NCBI GenBank assembly: GCA_963678705.1
Contig: CAVMBN010000100.1
Coordinates: 26,767-90,766, forward strand
Length of the DNA: 64,000 nucleotides
Direction: 5' to 3'
Source of the DNA: Panorpa germanica
Taxonomy: Eukaryota > Arthropoda > Insecta > Mecoptera > Panorpidae
Below, piece after piece: positions 1 through 14,209 of this stretch (position 1 is the stretch's first letter; each line of letters begins with the position of its first letter). The translations under genes and the position numbers were made by a program. The notes beneath the pieces are model-generated. The model saw only the letters and a program-made list of their open reading frames with translations. It was not told where the DNA came from and searched no databases.

Positions 1-1578
1 GGCATGGTATTACAGGATTAATCTTCCAGATCTTCCATGCAAAGAACTATGTTATTGACGATGACGCGTTGTTGCAGAACTGTATCCACAGAAGTGGTGC
101 AAGTGATATTGGGGACAATTCCTTTAGATTTAAAAATCACTTATGCACTTACTTAAGTACAAATTACGCTAGAACTGAAAAAATCATATTTTGATGATTT
201 AAAATTAATGCGACAAATTTCGAGGATTTAAAGTTAATGCGGCTGTAGGATAAAAGTCTGAAGACGATACCAAATATATTGCCAAAGAGATGAATGCATA
301 TATGCATAAGCTCTGGCAAGACAGATGGGACTTAATACAAAAAGGAAGACCTACGTATTGGTTTACAAGGACGTTAATATTGTTTTGCAACACAAGTGGT
401 TCCTATCTACTATGTGTGTGATCGGCTCCTGCTACTTTAGGTGAAAAAAGTGATTAAAAGTGAGAAATTAATTATGGAAAAAAATTAAATAAATTATATG
501 AATACTTTTTCAAACGAAAAGTATTTAAGTTTGTTTTAAATTTTTGTTAATTTACCCTAAACAAAGTGTTTTTACAAAAGTTTGACAGTTGGAAACCAGT
601 GTTAAAAACGAATTTTTCATTACGCGTACACGCGGTCTAATAAACATAACCTCAAATTTGTAACTTTGATGTTTGATATAAGACATTAATAAGTGCGATA
701 GACAAAAAAAGTGATAATAATTAGGTTAGTGTTAGTGCTAAAACATCAAGTGGTTTAAAATTCAAGAAATCTGTAGAGATATATAAGGAAGACCTCATAT
801 AAACACTACAAATATACGGAAGACAAAAGGTTGCCGCCCACTATCAAGTTAGTCGAATAACATTAACTATAATAAATATTAAAACACAAGAATTAGTTTA
901 TATAAATGCGTGTTTTAAATAATAATGAGAGTGTATTAATTGTTATAAGTGATTAAGTGAACAATATATGCGGTTTTCTTGGAAATTGTGATTGATCGTT
1001 CATGAACATTCAATGGTAACAAACAAATGGTAAGTAAGTAGGCATAAGTACAAGTATGTATATGATATATTTATAGAAATTCAGTGTGCCTTTGTTGATG
1101 TCTGGTGGCCAAGTGACCTTCAGAGAATTAGACTGGCTAAAACCTATAGGTACGTCTATGGAGGACTATTTTCATTGTCGAACATTATTTTACAAACCGA
1201 TTACCGTTCCATGAAAAGGCAACTATCTAAAGGTTGTCCCCAGCGATCTGTAATGGGGCCTGAGCTCTTGAACATGGTATTCCACGAGAACTGTGTTTCT
1301 CACTCGAAAGGTTGTGTAGACATATGTTTTGCCAACGATAATGTGATCCTTATCGGTGCAAATAGTACAGAAACCCTAGAAAGCCGTTCTCGACCTGCTT
1401 TATATAAAATCTGTAGTTTCTTGAAGCTACAAAGCTACGAAACAAATACAGTAACAACGAATGATAAACTTGTAACACACCTTGCGCGTGTCACAAGGAC
1501 GGAATGAAGCTTAAACTCGGCAACTATGCCGACACTATACAAGGGGGCATTTATGCTAATAGTTGTGTATTGTGCTTC
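1..1578 (+). repeat. Satellite unit 1
   Basis: 1,578 bp. It lacks 8 bp just before the motif B region (after TACGTCTA near 1158), which fuses AFVDVWWP in frame with the following RT segment. No other unit does this. It pairs with unit 3 in the dimeric 3,163-bp pattern. Confidence 0.9.
400..1087 (+). repeat. Non-RT part of the satellite unit (reference copy)
   Basis: Between the C-terminal RT remnant and the next RT remnant each unit holds about 660 bp of AT-rich sequence without a long ORF. It includes a conserved GC-containing block at about 619-633 (ACGCGTACACGCGGT, an imperfect palindrome), a GCCGCCCACTATCAAG block and a short GTAAGTAAGTAGG stretch. I do not recognise it. It may be former UTR of the retrotransposon or an older satellite the RT inserted into. 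Confidence 0.7.
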
Positions 1579-2020
1579 GGCATGGTATTACAGGATCAAT
1601 CTTCCAGATCTTCCATGCAAAGAACTATGTTATTGACGATGACGCGTTGTTGCAGAACTGTATCTACAGAAGTGGTGCAAGTGATATTGGGGACAATTCC
1701 TATAGATTTAAAAATCACTCATGCACTTACTTAAGTACAAATTACGCTAGAAATAAAAAAATCAAATTTTAATGATTTAAAATTAATGCGACAAATTTCG
1801 AGGATTTAAAGTTAATGCGGCTGTAGGATAAAAGTCTGTAGACGATACCAAATATATTGCAAAAGAGATGAATGCATATATGCATAAGCTCTGGCAAGAC
1901 AGATGGGACTTAATACAAAAAGGAAGACCTACGTATTGGTTTACAAGGACGTTAATATTGCTTTGCAACACAAGTGGTTCCTATCTACTATGTGTGTGAT
2001 CGGCTCCTGCTACTTTAGGT
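1088..2020 (+). pseudogene. Non-LTR retrotransposon RT/C-terminal fragment embedded in the satellite (reference copy)
   Basis: Reading across frames on the plus strand gives, in order: AFVDVWWP near the start (matching the AFDxxWWP motif A of R1/Jockey-type RTs); KGCPQRSVMGPELWNMVF-like (motif B, RGCPQGSVxGPxxWN); ICFANDNVIL (motif C, FADD); QRTMLL...RTVSTEVVQV followed by LGTIPIDL (the post-RT thumb signature); and KLWQDRWDLIQKGRPTYW (the C-terminal WxxxWxxxxxGRxTY signature). Motif A Asp is Val and the first Asp of motif C is Asn, so the enzyme is dead. Pieces lie in three frames: the motif C part (1175-1507), the thumb part from 1504, and the C-terminal part about 1850-1971. The same fragment recurs in every unit, starting about 490-500 bp before each phase mark; in units 13 and 17 the RT part is deleted. 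Short ORFs on either strand here reflect homogenised junk, not genes. The clade (R1-like versus other) is inferred. Confidence 0.85.
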
Positions 2021-3155
2021 GAAAAAAGTGATTAAAAGTGAGAAATTAATTATGGAAAAAAATTAAATAAATTATATGAATACTTTCTCAAACGAAAAGT
2101 ATTTAAGTTTGTTTTAAATTTTTGTTAATTTACCCTAAACAAAGTGTTTTTACAAAAGTTTGACAGTTGGAAACCAGTGTTAAAAACAAATTTTTCATTA
2201 CGCGTACACGCGGTCTAATAAACATAACCTCAAATTTGTAACTTTGATGTTTGATATAAGACATTAATAAGTGCGATAGATAAAAAAAGTGATAATAATT
2301 AGGTTAGTGTTAGTGCTAAAACATCAAGTGGTTTAAAATTCAAGAAATCTGTAGAGATATATAAGGAAGACCTCATATAAACACTACAAATATACGGAAG
2401 ACAAAAGGTTGCCGCCCACTATCAAGTAAGTCGAATAACATTAACTATAAATAATATTAAAACACAAGAATTAGTTTATATAAATGCGTGTTTTAAATAA
2501 TAATGAGAGTGAATTAATTGTTATAAGTGATTAAGTGAACAATATATGCAGTTTTCTTGGAAATAGTGATTAATCGTTCATGAACATTCAATGGTAACAA
2601 ACAAATGGTAAGTAAGTAAGCATAAGTACAAGTATGTATATGAAATATTTATAGAAATTCAGTGTGCCTTTGTTGATGTCCGGTGGCCAAGTGACCTTCA
2701 AAGAAATAGACCGGCAAAAACCTATAGGTACGTCTACTGCGCTATGGAGAACTATTTTCATTGTCGAACATTATTTTACAAACCGATTACCGTTCCATGA
2801 AAAGGCAACTATCTAAAGGTTGTCCTTAGCGATCTGTAATGGGGCCTGAGCTCTGGAACATGGTATTTGACGAGAACTGTGTTTCTCAGTCAAAAGGTTG
2901 TGTAGACATATGTTTTGCCAACGATAATGTGATCCTTATCGGTGCAAATAGTACAGAAAGCCGTTTTCGACCTGCTATATATAAAATCTGTAGTTTCTTG
3001 AAGCTACAAAGCTACGAAACAAATACAGTAACAACGAATGATAAACTTGTAACACACCTTGGACGTGTCACAAGGACGGAATAAAGCTTAAACTCGGCAA
3101 CTATGCCGACACTATACAAGGGGGCATTTATGCTAATAGTTGTGTATTGTGCTTT
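1579..3155 (+). repeat. Satellite unit 2
   Basis: 1,577 bp. It lacks the 9 bp ACCCTAGAA after TAGTACAGAA near 2959 and has an in-frame TAG at 2827-2829 in the motif B segment. It shares the 9-bp loss with units 4 and 7. Confidence 0.9.
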
Positions 3156-4741
3156 GGCATGGTGTTACAGGATCAATCTTCCAGATCTTTCATGCAAAGA
3201 ACTATGTTATTGACGATGACGCGTTGTTGCAGAACTGTATCTACAGAAGTGGTGCAAGTGATATTGGGGACAATTCCTTTAGATTTAAAAATCACTCATG
3301 CACTTACTTAAGTACAAATTACGCTAGAACTGAAAAAATCAAATTTTGATGATTTAAAATTGATGCGACAAATTTCGAGGATTTAAAGTTAATGCGGCTG
3401 TAGGATAAAAGTCTGGAGACGATACCAAATATATTGCCAAAGAGATGAATGCATATATGCATAAGCTCTGGCAAGACAGATGGGACTTAATACAAAAAGG
3501 AAGACCTACGTATTGGTTTACAAGGACGTTAATATTGCTTTGCAACACAAGTGGTTCCTATCTACTATGTGTGTGATCGGCTCCTGCTACTTTAGGTGAA
3601 AAAAGTGATTAAAAGTGAGAAATTAATTATAGAAAAAAATTAAATAAATTATATGAATACTTTTTCAAACGAAAAGTATTTAAGTTTGTTTTAAATTTGT
3701 GTTAATTTACCCTAAACAAAGTGTTTTTACAAGAGTTTGACAGTTGAAAACCAGTGTTAAAAACGAATTTTTCATTACGCGTACACGCGGTCTAATAAAC
3801 ATAACCTCAAATTTGTAACTTTGATGTTTGATATAAGACATTAATAAGTGCGATAGACAAAAAAAGTGATAATAATTAGGTTAGTGTTAGTGCTAAAACA
3901 TCAAGTGGTTTAAAATTCAAGAAATCTGTAGAGATATATAAGGAAGACCTCATATAAACACTACAAATATACGGAAGACAAAAGGTTGCCGCCCACTATC
4001 AAGTAAGTCGAATAACATTACCTATAATAAATATTAAAACACAAGAATTAGTTTATATAAATGCGTGTTTTAAATAATAATGAGAGTGTATTAATTGTTA
4101 TAAGTGATTAAGTGAACAATATATGCGGTTTTCTTAGAAATTGTGATTGATCGTTCATGAACATTCAATGGTAACAAACAAATGGTAAGTAAGTAGGCAT
4201 AAGTACAAGTATGTATATGATATATTTATAGAAATTCAGTGTGCCTTTGTTGATGTCTGGTGGCCAAGTGACCTTCAGAGAATTAGACTGGCAAAAACCT
4301 ATAGGTACGTCTACTGCGCTATGGAGGACTATTTTCATTGTCGAACATTATTTTACAAACCGATTACCGTTCCATGAAAAGGCAACTATCTAAAGGTTGT
4401 CCTCAGCGATCTGTAATGGGGCCTGAGCTCTTGAACATGGTATTCCACGAGAACTGTGTTTCTCACTCGAAAGGTTGTGTAGACATATGTTTTGCCAACG
4501 ATAATGTGATCCTTATCGGTGCAAATAGTACAGAAACCCTAGAAAGCCGTTCTCGACCTGCTTTATATAAAATCTGTAGTTTCTTGAAGCTACAAAGCTA
4601 CGAAACAAATACAGTAACAACGAATGATAAACTTGTAACACACCTTGCGCGTGTCACAAGGACGGAATGAAGCTTAAACTCGGCAACTATGCCGACACTA
4701 TACAAGGGGGCATTTATGCTAATAGTTGTGTATTGTGCTTC
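3156..4741 (+). repeat. Satellite unit 3
   Basis: Full-length 1,586 bp. The RT-remnant frame 4338-4670 translates identically to that of unit 1 (offset 3,163 bp, two units). Confidence 0.9.
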
Positions 4742-6318
4742 GGCATGGTATTACAGGATCAATCTTCCAGATCTTCCATGCAAAGAACTATGTTATTGAC
4801 GATGACGCGTTGTTGCAGAACTGTATCTACAGAAGTGGTGCAAGTGATATTGGGGACAATTCCTATAGATTTAAAAATCACTCATGCACTTACTCAAGTA
4901 CAAATTACGCTAGAAATAAAAAAATCAAATTTTAATGATTTAAAATTAATGCGACAAATTTCGAGGATTTAAAGTTAATGCGGCTGTAGGATAAAAGTCT
5001 GGAGACGATACCAAATATATTGCAAAAGAGATGAATGCATATATGCATAAGCTCTGGCAAGACAGATGGGACTTAATACAAAAAGGAAGACCTACGTATT
5101 GGTTTACAAGGACGTTAATATTGCTTTGCAACACAAGTGGTTCCTATCTACTATGTGTGTGATCGGCTCCTGCTACTTTAGGTGAAAAAAGTGATTAAAA
5201 GTGAGAAATTAATTATGGAAAAAAATTAAATAAATTATATGAATACTTTCTCAAACGAAAAGTATTTAAGTTTGTTTTAAATTTTTGTTAATTTACCCTA
5301 AACAAAGTGTTTTTACAAAAGTTTGACAGTTGGAAACCAGTGGTAAAAACAAATTTTTCATTACGCTTACACGCGGTCTAATAAACATAACCTCAAATTT
5401 GTAACTTTGATGTTTGATATAAGACATTAATAAGTGCGATAGATAAAAAAAGTGATAATAATTAGGTTAGTGTTAGTGCTAAAACATCAAGTGGTTTAAA
5501 ATTCAAGAAATCTGTAGAGATATATAAGGAAGACCTCATATAAACACTACAAATATACGAAAGACAAAAGGTTGCCGCCCACTATCAAGTAAGTCGAATA
5601 ACATTAACTATAAATAATATTAAAACACAAGAATTAGTTTATATAAATGCGTGTTTTAAATAATAATGAGAGTGAATTAATTGTTATAAGTGATTAAGTG
5701 AACAATATATGCGGTTTTCTTGGAAATAGTGATTAATTGTTCATGAACATTCAATGGTAACAAACTAATGGTAAGTAAGTAAGCATAAGTACAAGTATGT
5801 ATATGAAATATTTATAGAAATTCAGTGTGCCTTTGTTGATGTCCGGTGGCCAAGTGACCTTCAAAGAAATAGACCGGCAAAAACCTATAGGTACGTCTAC
5901 TGCGCTATGGAGAACTATTTTCATTGTCGAACATTATTTTACAAACCGATTACCGTTCCATGAAAAGGCAACTATCTAAAGGTTGTCATCAGCGATCTGT
6001 AATGGGGCCTGAGCTCTGGAACATGGTATTTGACGAGAACTGTGTTTCTCAGTCAAAAGGTTGTGTAGACATATGTTTTGCCAACGATAATGTGATCCTT
6101 ATCGGTGCAAATAGTACAGAAAGCCGTTCTCGACCTGCTATATATAAAATCTGTAGTTTCTTGAAGCTACAAAGCTACGAAACAAATACAGTAACAACGA
6201 ATGATAAACTTGTAACACACCTTGGACGTGTCACAAGGACGGAATGAAGCTTAAACTCGGCAACTATGCCGACACTATACAAGGAGGCATTTATGCTAAT
6301 AGTTGTGTATTGTGCTTC
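4742..6318 (+). repeat. Satellite unit 4
   Basis: 1,577 bp. It carries the same 9-bp loss as unit 2 and the same DENCVSQSKG variant, so units 1-2 and 3-4 behave as a duplicated dimer. Confidence 0.9.
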
Positions 6319-7904
6319 GGCATGGTGTTACAGAATCAATCTTCCAGATCTTTCATGCAAAGAACTATGTTATTGACGATGACGCGTTGTTGCAGAACTG
6401 TATCTACAGAAGTGGTGCAAGTGATATTGGGGACAATTCCTTTAGATTTAAAAATCACTTATGCACTTACTCAAGTACAAATTACGCTAGAACTGAAAAA
6501 ATCAAATTTTGATGATTTAAAATTGATGCGACAAATTTCGAGGATTTAAAGTTAATGCGGCTGTAGGATAAAAGTCTGGAGACGATACCAAATATATTGC
6601 CAAAGAGATGAATGCATATATGCATAAGCTCTGGCAAGACAGATGGGACTTAATACAAAAAGGAAGACCTACGTATTGGTTTACAAGGACGTTAATATTG
6701 CTTTGCAACTCAAGTGGTTCTTATCTACTATGTGTGTGATCGGCTCCTGCTACTTTAGGTGAAAAAAGTGATTAAAAGTGAGAAATTAATTATGGAAAAA
6801 AATTAAATAAATTATATGAATACTTTTTCAAACGAAAAGTATTTAAGTTTGTTTTAAATTTGTGTTAATTTACCCTAAACAAAGTGTTTTTACAAAAGTT
6901 TGACAGTTGAAAACCAGTGTTAAAAACGAATTTTTCATTACGCGTACACGCGGTCTTATAAACATAACCTCAAATTTGTAACTTTGATGTTTGATATAAG
7001 ACATTAATAAGTGCGATAGACAAAAAAAGTGATAATAATTAGGTTAGTGTTAGTGCTAAAACATCAAGTGGTTTAAAATTTAAGAAATCTGTAGAGATAT
7101 ATAAGGAAGACCTCATATAAAAACTACAAATATACGGAAGACAAAAGGTTGCCGCCCACTATCAAGTAAGTCGAATAACATTAACTATAAATAATATTAA
7201 AACACAAGAATTACTTTATATAAATGCGTGTTTTAAATAATAATGAGAGTGTTTTAATTGTTATAAGTGATTAAGTGAACAATATATGCGGTTTTCTTGG
7301 AAATAGTGATTGATCGTTCATGAACATTCAATGGTAACAAACAAATAGTAAGTAAGTAGGCATAAGTACAAGTATGTATATGAGATATTTATAAAAATTT
7401 AGTGTGCCTTTGTTGATGTCCGGTGGCCAAGTGACCTTCAAAGAATTAGACCGGCAAAAACCTATAGGTACGTCTACTGCGCTATGGAGAACTATTTTCA
7501 TTGTCGAACATTATTTTACAAACCGATTACCGTTCCATGAAAAGGCAACTATCTAAAGGTTGTCCTCAGCGATCTGTAATGGGGCCTGAGCTGTGGAACA
7601 TTGTATTCGACGAGAACTGTGTTTCTCACTCGAAAGGTTGTGTAAACATATGTTTTGCCAACGATAATGTGATCCTTATCGGTGCAAATAGTACAGAAAC
7701 CCTAGAAAGCCGTTCTCGACCTGCTATATATAAAATCTGTAGTTTCTTGAAGCTACAAAGCTACGATACAAATACAGTAACAACGAATGATAAACTTGTA
7801 ACACACCTTGCGCGTGTCACAAGGACGGAATGATGCTTAAACTCGGCAACTATGCCGACACTATACAAGGGGGCATTTATGCTAATAGTTGTGTATTGTG
7901 CTTC
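6319..7904 (+). repeat. Satellite unit 5
   Basis: Full-length 1,586 bp. Private variants GCVNIC and YDTN recur in unit 8, exactly 4,729 bp downstream (three units). Confidence 0.9.
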
Positions 7905-9480
7905 GGCATGGTATTACAGGATTAATCTTCCAGATCTTCCAAGCAAAGAACTATGTTATTGACGATGACGCGTTGTTGCAGAACTGTATATACAGAAGTG
8001 GTGCAAGTGATATTGGGGACAATTCCTTTAGATTTAAAAATCACTTATGCACTTACTTAAGTACAAATTACGCTAGAACTGAAAAAATCAAATTTTGATG
8101 ATTTAAAATTAATGCGACAAATTTCGAGGATTTAAAGTTAATGCGGCTGTAGGATAAAAGTCTGGAGACGATACCAAATATATTGCCAAAGAGATGAATG
8201 CATATATGCATAAGCTCTGGCAAGACAGATGGGACTTAATACAAAAAGAAAGACCTACGTATTGGTTTACAAGGACGTTAATATTGTTTTGCAACACAAG
8301 TGGTTCCTATCTACTATGTGTGTGATCGGCTCCTGCTACTTTAGGTGAAAAAAGTGAAAAATTAATTATGGAAAAAAATTAAATAAATTATATGAATACT
8401 TTTTCAAACGAAAAGTATTTAAGTTTGTTTTAAATTTTTGTTAATTTACCCTAAACAAAGTGTTTTTACAAAAGTTTGACAGTTGGAAACCAGTGTTAAA
8501 AACGAATTTTTCATTACGCGTACACGCGGTCTAATAAACATAACCTCAAATTTGTAACTTTGATGTTTGATATAAGACATTAATAAGTGCGATAGACAAA
8601 AAAAGTGATAATAATTAGGTTAGTGTTAGTGCTAAAACATCAAGTGGCTTAAAATTCAAGAAATCTGTAGAGATATATAAGGAAGACCTCATATAAACAC
8701 TACAAATATACGGAAGACAAAAGGTTTCCGCCCACTATCAAGTAAGTCGAATAACATTAACTATAAATAATATTAAAACACAAAAATTAGTTTATATAAA
8801 TGCGTGTTTTAAATAATAATGAGAGTGTATTAATTGTTATAAGTGATTAAGTGAACAATATTTGCGGTTTTCTTGGAAATAGTGATTGATCGTTTATGAA
8901 CATTCAATGGTAACAAACAAATGGTAAGTAAGTAGGCATAAGTACAAGTATGTATATGAGATATTTATAGAAATTCAGTGTGCCTTTGTTGATGTCTGGT
9001 GGCCAAGTGACCTTCAAAGAATTAGACTGGCAAAAACCTATAGGTACGTCTACTGCGCTATGGAGGACTATTTTCTTTGTCGAACATTATTTTACAAACC
9101 GATTACCGTTCCATGAAAAGGCAACTATCTAAAGGTTGTCCCTAGCGATCTGTAATGGGGCCTGAGCTCTTGAACATGGTATTCCACGAGAACTGTGTTT
9201 CTCACTCGAAAGGTTGTGTAGACATATGTTTTGCCAACGATAATGTGATCCTTATCGGTGCAAATAGTACAGAAACCCTAGAAAGCCGTTCTCGACCTGC
9301 TTTATATAAAATCTGTAGTTTCTTGAAGCTACAAAGCTACGAAACAAATACAGTAACAACGAATGATAAACTTGTAACACACCTTGCGCGTGTCACAAGG
9401 ACGGAATGAAGCTTAAACTCGGCAACTATGCCGACACTATACAAGGGGGCATTTATGCTAATAGTTGTGTATTGTGCTTC
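7905..9480 (+). repeat. Satellite unit 6
   Basis: 1,576 bp. It lacks 10 bp in the GTGATTAAAAGTGAG block near 8353 and has an in-frame TAG at 9143-9145. The variant AAAAAGAAAGACC near 8245 is matched by unit 9. Confidence 0.9.
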
Positions 9481-11047
9481 GGCATGGTATTACAGGATCA
9501 ATCTTCCAGATCTTCCATGCAAAGAACTATGTTATTGACGATGACGCGTTGTTGCAGAACTGTATCTACAGAAGTGGTGCAAGTGATATTGGGGACAATT
9601 CCTATAGATTTAAAAATCACTCATGCACTTACTCAAGTACAAATTACGCTAGAAATGAAAAAATCAAATTTTGATGATTTAAAATTAATGCGACAAATTT
9701 CGAGGATTTAAAGTTAATGCGGCTGTAGGATAAAAGTCTGGAGACGATACCAAATATATTGCCAAAGAGATGAATGCATATATGCATAAGCTCTGGCAAG
9801 ACAGATGGGACTTAATACAAAAAGGAAGACCTACGTATTGGTTTACAAGGACGTTAATATTGCTTTGCAACACAAGTGGTTCCTATCTACTATGTGTGTG
9901 ATCGGCTCCTGCTACTTTAGGTGAAAAAAGTGAGAAATTAATTATGGAAAAAAATTAAATAAATTATATGAATACTTTTTCAAACGAAAAGTATTTAAGT
10001 TTGTTTTAAATTTTTGTTAATTTACCCTAAACAAAGTGTTTTTACAAAAGTTTGACAGTTGGAAACCAGTGTTAAAAACGAATTTTTCATTACGCGTACA
10101 CGCGGTCTAATAAACATAACCTCAAATTTGTAACTTTGATGTTTGATATAAGACATTAATAAGTGCGATAGACAAAAAAAGTGATAATAATTAGGTTAGT
10201 GTTAGTGCTAAAACATCAAGTGGCTTAAAATTCAAGAAATCTGTAGAGATATATAAGGAAGACCTCATATAAACACTACAAATATACGGAAGACAAAAGG
10301 TTGCCGCCCACTATCAAGTAAGTCGAATAACATTAACTATAAATAATATTAAAACACAAGAATTAGTTTATATAAATGCGTGTTTTAAATAATAATGAGA
10401 GTGTATTAATTGTTATAAGTGATTAAGTGAACAATATTTGCGGTTTTCTTGGAAATAGTGATTGATCGTTCATGAACATTCAATGGTAACAAACAAATGG
10501 TAAGTAAGTAGGCATAAGTACAAGTATGTATATGAGATATTTATAGAAATTCAGTGTGCCTTTGTTGATGTCTGGTGGCCAAGTGACCTTCAAAGAATTA
10601 GACTGGCAAAAACCTATAGGTACGTCTACTGCGCTATGGAGGACTATTTTCATTGTCGAACATTATTTTACAAACCGATTACCGTTCCATGAAAAGGCAA
10701 CTATCTAAAGGTTGTCCCTAGCGATCTGTAATGGGGCCTGAGCTCTTGAACATGGTATTCCACGAGAACTGTGTTTCTCACTCGAAAGGTTGTGTAGACA
10801 TATGTTTTGCCAACGATAATGTGATCCTTATCGGTGCAAATAGTACAGAAAGCCGTTCTCGACCTGCTATATATAAAATCTGTAGTTTCTTAAAGCTACA
10901 AAGCTACGAAACAAATACAGTAACAACGAATGATAAACTTGTAACACACCTTGGACGTGTCACAAGGACGGAATGAAGCTTAAACTCGGCAACTATGCCG
11001 ACACTATACAAGGGGGCATTTATGCTAATAGTTGTGTATTGTGCTTC
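9481..11047 (+). repeat. Satellite unit 7
   Basis: 1,567 bp, carrying both the 10-bp loss (near 9928) and the 9-bp loss (near 10851), plus a TAG at 10,719-10,721. It looks like a recombinant of the unit 6 and unit 4 types. Confidence 0.9.
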
Positions 11048-12633
11048 GGCATGGTATTACAGGATCAATCTTCCAGATCTTTCATGCAAAGAACTATGTT
11101 ATTGACGATGACGCGTTGTTGCAGAACTGTATCTACAGAAGTGGTGCAAGTGATATTGGGGACAATTCCTTTAGATTTAAAAATCACTTATGCACTTACT
11201 CAAGTACAAATTACGCTAGAACTGAAAAAATCAAATTTTGATGATTTAAAATTGATGCGACAAATTTCGAGGATTTAAAGTTAATGCGGCTGTAGGATAA
11301 AAGTCTGGAGACGATACCAAATATATTGCCAAAGAGATGAATGCATATATGCATAAGCTCTGGCAAGACAGATGGGACTTAATACAAAAAGGAAGACCTA
11401 CGTATTGGTTTACAAGGACGTTAATATTGCTTTGCAACTCAAGTGGTTCTTATCTACTATGTGTGTGATCGGCTCCTGCTACTTTAGGTGAAAAAAGTGA
11501 TTAAAAGTGAGAAATTAATTATGGAAAAAAATTAAATAAATTATATGAATACTTTTTCAAACGAAAAGTATTTAAGTTTGTTTTAAATTTGTGTTAATTT
11601 ACCCTAAACAAAGTGTTTTTACAAAAGTTTGACAGTTGGAAACCAGTGTTAAAAACGAATTTTTCATTACGCGTACACGCGGTCTTATAAACATAACCTC
11701 AAATTTGTAACTTTGATGTTTAATATAAGACATTAATAAGTGCGATAGACAAAAAAAGTGATAATAATTAGGATAGTGTTAGTGCTACAACATCAAGTGG
11801 TTTAAAATTCAAGAAATCTGTAGAGATATATAAGGAAGACCTCATATAAACACTACAAATATACGGAAGACAAAAGGTTGCCGCCCACTATCAAGTAAGT
11901 CGAATAACATTAACTATAAATAATATTAAAACACAAGAATTACTTTATATAAATGCGTGTTTTAAATAATAATGAGAGTGTTTTAATTGTTATAAGTGAT
12001 TAAGTGAACAATATATGCGGTTTTCTTGGAAATAGTGATTGATCGTTCATGAACATTCAATGGTAACAAACAAATAGTAAGTAAGTAGGCATAAGTACAA
12101 GTATGTATATGAGATATTTATAAAAATTTAGTGTGCCTTTGTTGATGTCCGGTGGCCAAGTGACCTTCAAAGAATTAGACCGGCAAAAACCTATAGGTAC
12201 GTCTACTGCGCTATGGAGAACTATTTTCATTGTCGAACATTATTTTACAAACCGATTACCGTTCCATGAAAAGGCAACTATCTAAAGGTTGTCCTCAGCG
12301 ATCTGTAATGGGGCCTGAGCTCTGGAACATGGTATTCGACGAGAACTGTGTTTCTCACTCGAAAGGTTGTGTAAACATATGTTTTGCCAACGATAATGTG
12401 ATCCTTATCGGTGCAAATAGTACAGAAACCCTAGAAAGCCGTTCTCGACCTGCTATATATAAAATCTGTAGTTTCTTAAAGCTACAAAGCTACGATACAA
12501 ATACAGTAACAACGAATGATAAACTTGTAACACACCTTGCGCGTGTCACAAGGACGGAATGATGCTTAAACTCGGCAACTATGCCGACACTATACAAGGG
12601 GGCATTTATGCTAATAGTTGTGTATTGTGCTTC
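11048..12633 (+). repeat. Satellite unit 8
   Basis: Full-length 1,586 bp, the twin of unit 5 at a 4,729-bp offset (GCVNIC and YDTN variants; TAAAAATTTAG near 12120). Confidence 0.9.
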
Positions 12634-14209
12634 GGCATGGTATTACAGGATTAATCTTCCAGATCTTCCATGCAAAGAACTATGTTATTGACGATGACGC
12701 GTTGTTGCAGAACTGTATATACAGAAGTGGTGCAAGTGATATTGGGGACAATTCCTTTAGATTTAAAAATCACTTATGCACTTACTTAAGTACAAATTAC
12801 GCTAGAACTGAAAAAATCAAATTTTGATGATTTAAAATTAATGCGACAAATTTCGAGGATTTAAAGTTAATGCGGCTGTAGGATAAAAGTCTGGAGACGA
12901 TACCAAATATATTGCCAAAGAGATGAATGCATATATGCATAAGCTCTGGCAAGACAGATGGGACTTAATACAAAACGAAAGACCTACGTATTGGTTTACA
13001 AGGACGTTAATATTGTTTTGCAACACAAGTGGTTCCTATCTACTATGTGTGTGATCGGCTCCTGCTACTTTAGGTGAAAAAAGTGAGAAATTAATTATGG
13101 AAAAAAATTAAATAAATTATATGAATACTTTTTCAAACGAAAAGTATTTAAGTTTGTTTTAAATTTTTGTTAATTTACCCTAAACAAAGTGTTTTTACAA
13201 AAGTTTGACAGTTGGAAACCAGTGTTAAAAACGAATTTTTCATTACGCGTACACGCGGTCTAATAAACATAACCTCAAATTTGTAACTTTGATGTTTGAT
13301 ATAAGACATTAATAAGTGCGATAGAGAAAAAAAGTGATAATAGTTAGGTTAGTGTTAGTGCTAAAACATCAAGTGGTTTAAAATTCAAGAAATCTGTAGA
13401 GATATATAAGGAAGACCTCATATAAACACTACAAATATACGGAAGACAAAAGGTTGCCGCCCACTATCAAGTAAGTCGAATAACATTAACTATAAATAAT
13501 ATTAAAACACAAAAATTAGTTTATATAAATGCGTGTTTTAAATAATAATGAGAGTGTATTAATTGTTATAAGTGATTAAGTGAACAATATTTGCGGTTTT
13601 CTTGGAAATACTGATTGATCGTTCATGAACATTCAATGGTAACAAACAAATGGTAAGTAAGTAGGCATAAGTACAAGTATGTATATGAGATATTTATAGA
13701 AATTCAGTGTGCCTTTGTTTATGTCCGGTGGCCAAGTGACCTTTAAAGAATTAGACCGGCAAAAACCTATAGGTACGTCTACTGCGCTATGGAGAACTAT
13801 TTTCATTGTCGAACATTATTTTACAAACCGATTACCGTTCCATGAAAAGGCAACTATCTAAAGGTTGTCCCCAGCGATCTGTAATGGGGCCTGAGCTCTG
13901 GAACATGGTATTCCACGAAAACTGTGTTTCTTATTCGAAAGGTTGTGTAGACATATGTTTTGCCAACAATAATGTGATCCTTATCGGTGCAAATAGTACA
14001 GAAACCCTAGAAAGCCGTTCTTGACCTGCTATATATAAAATCTGTAGTTTCTTGAAGCTACAAAGCTACGAAACAAATACAGTAACAACGAATGATAAAC
14101 TTGTAACACACCTTGCGCGTGTCACAAGGACGGAATGAAGCTTAAACTCGGCAACTATGCCGACACTATACAAGGGGGCATTTATGCTAATAGTTGTGTA
14201 TTGTGCTTC
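12634..14209 (+). repeat. Satellite unit 9
   Basis: 1,576 bp with the 10-bp loss near 13083, the twin of unit 6 in its left part. A TGA at 14,022-14,024 cuts the motif C frame, and motif C reads FANNN. Confidence 0.9.
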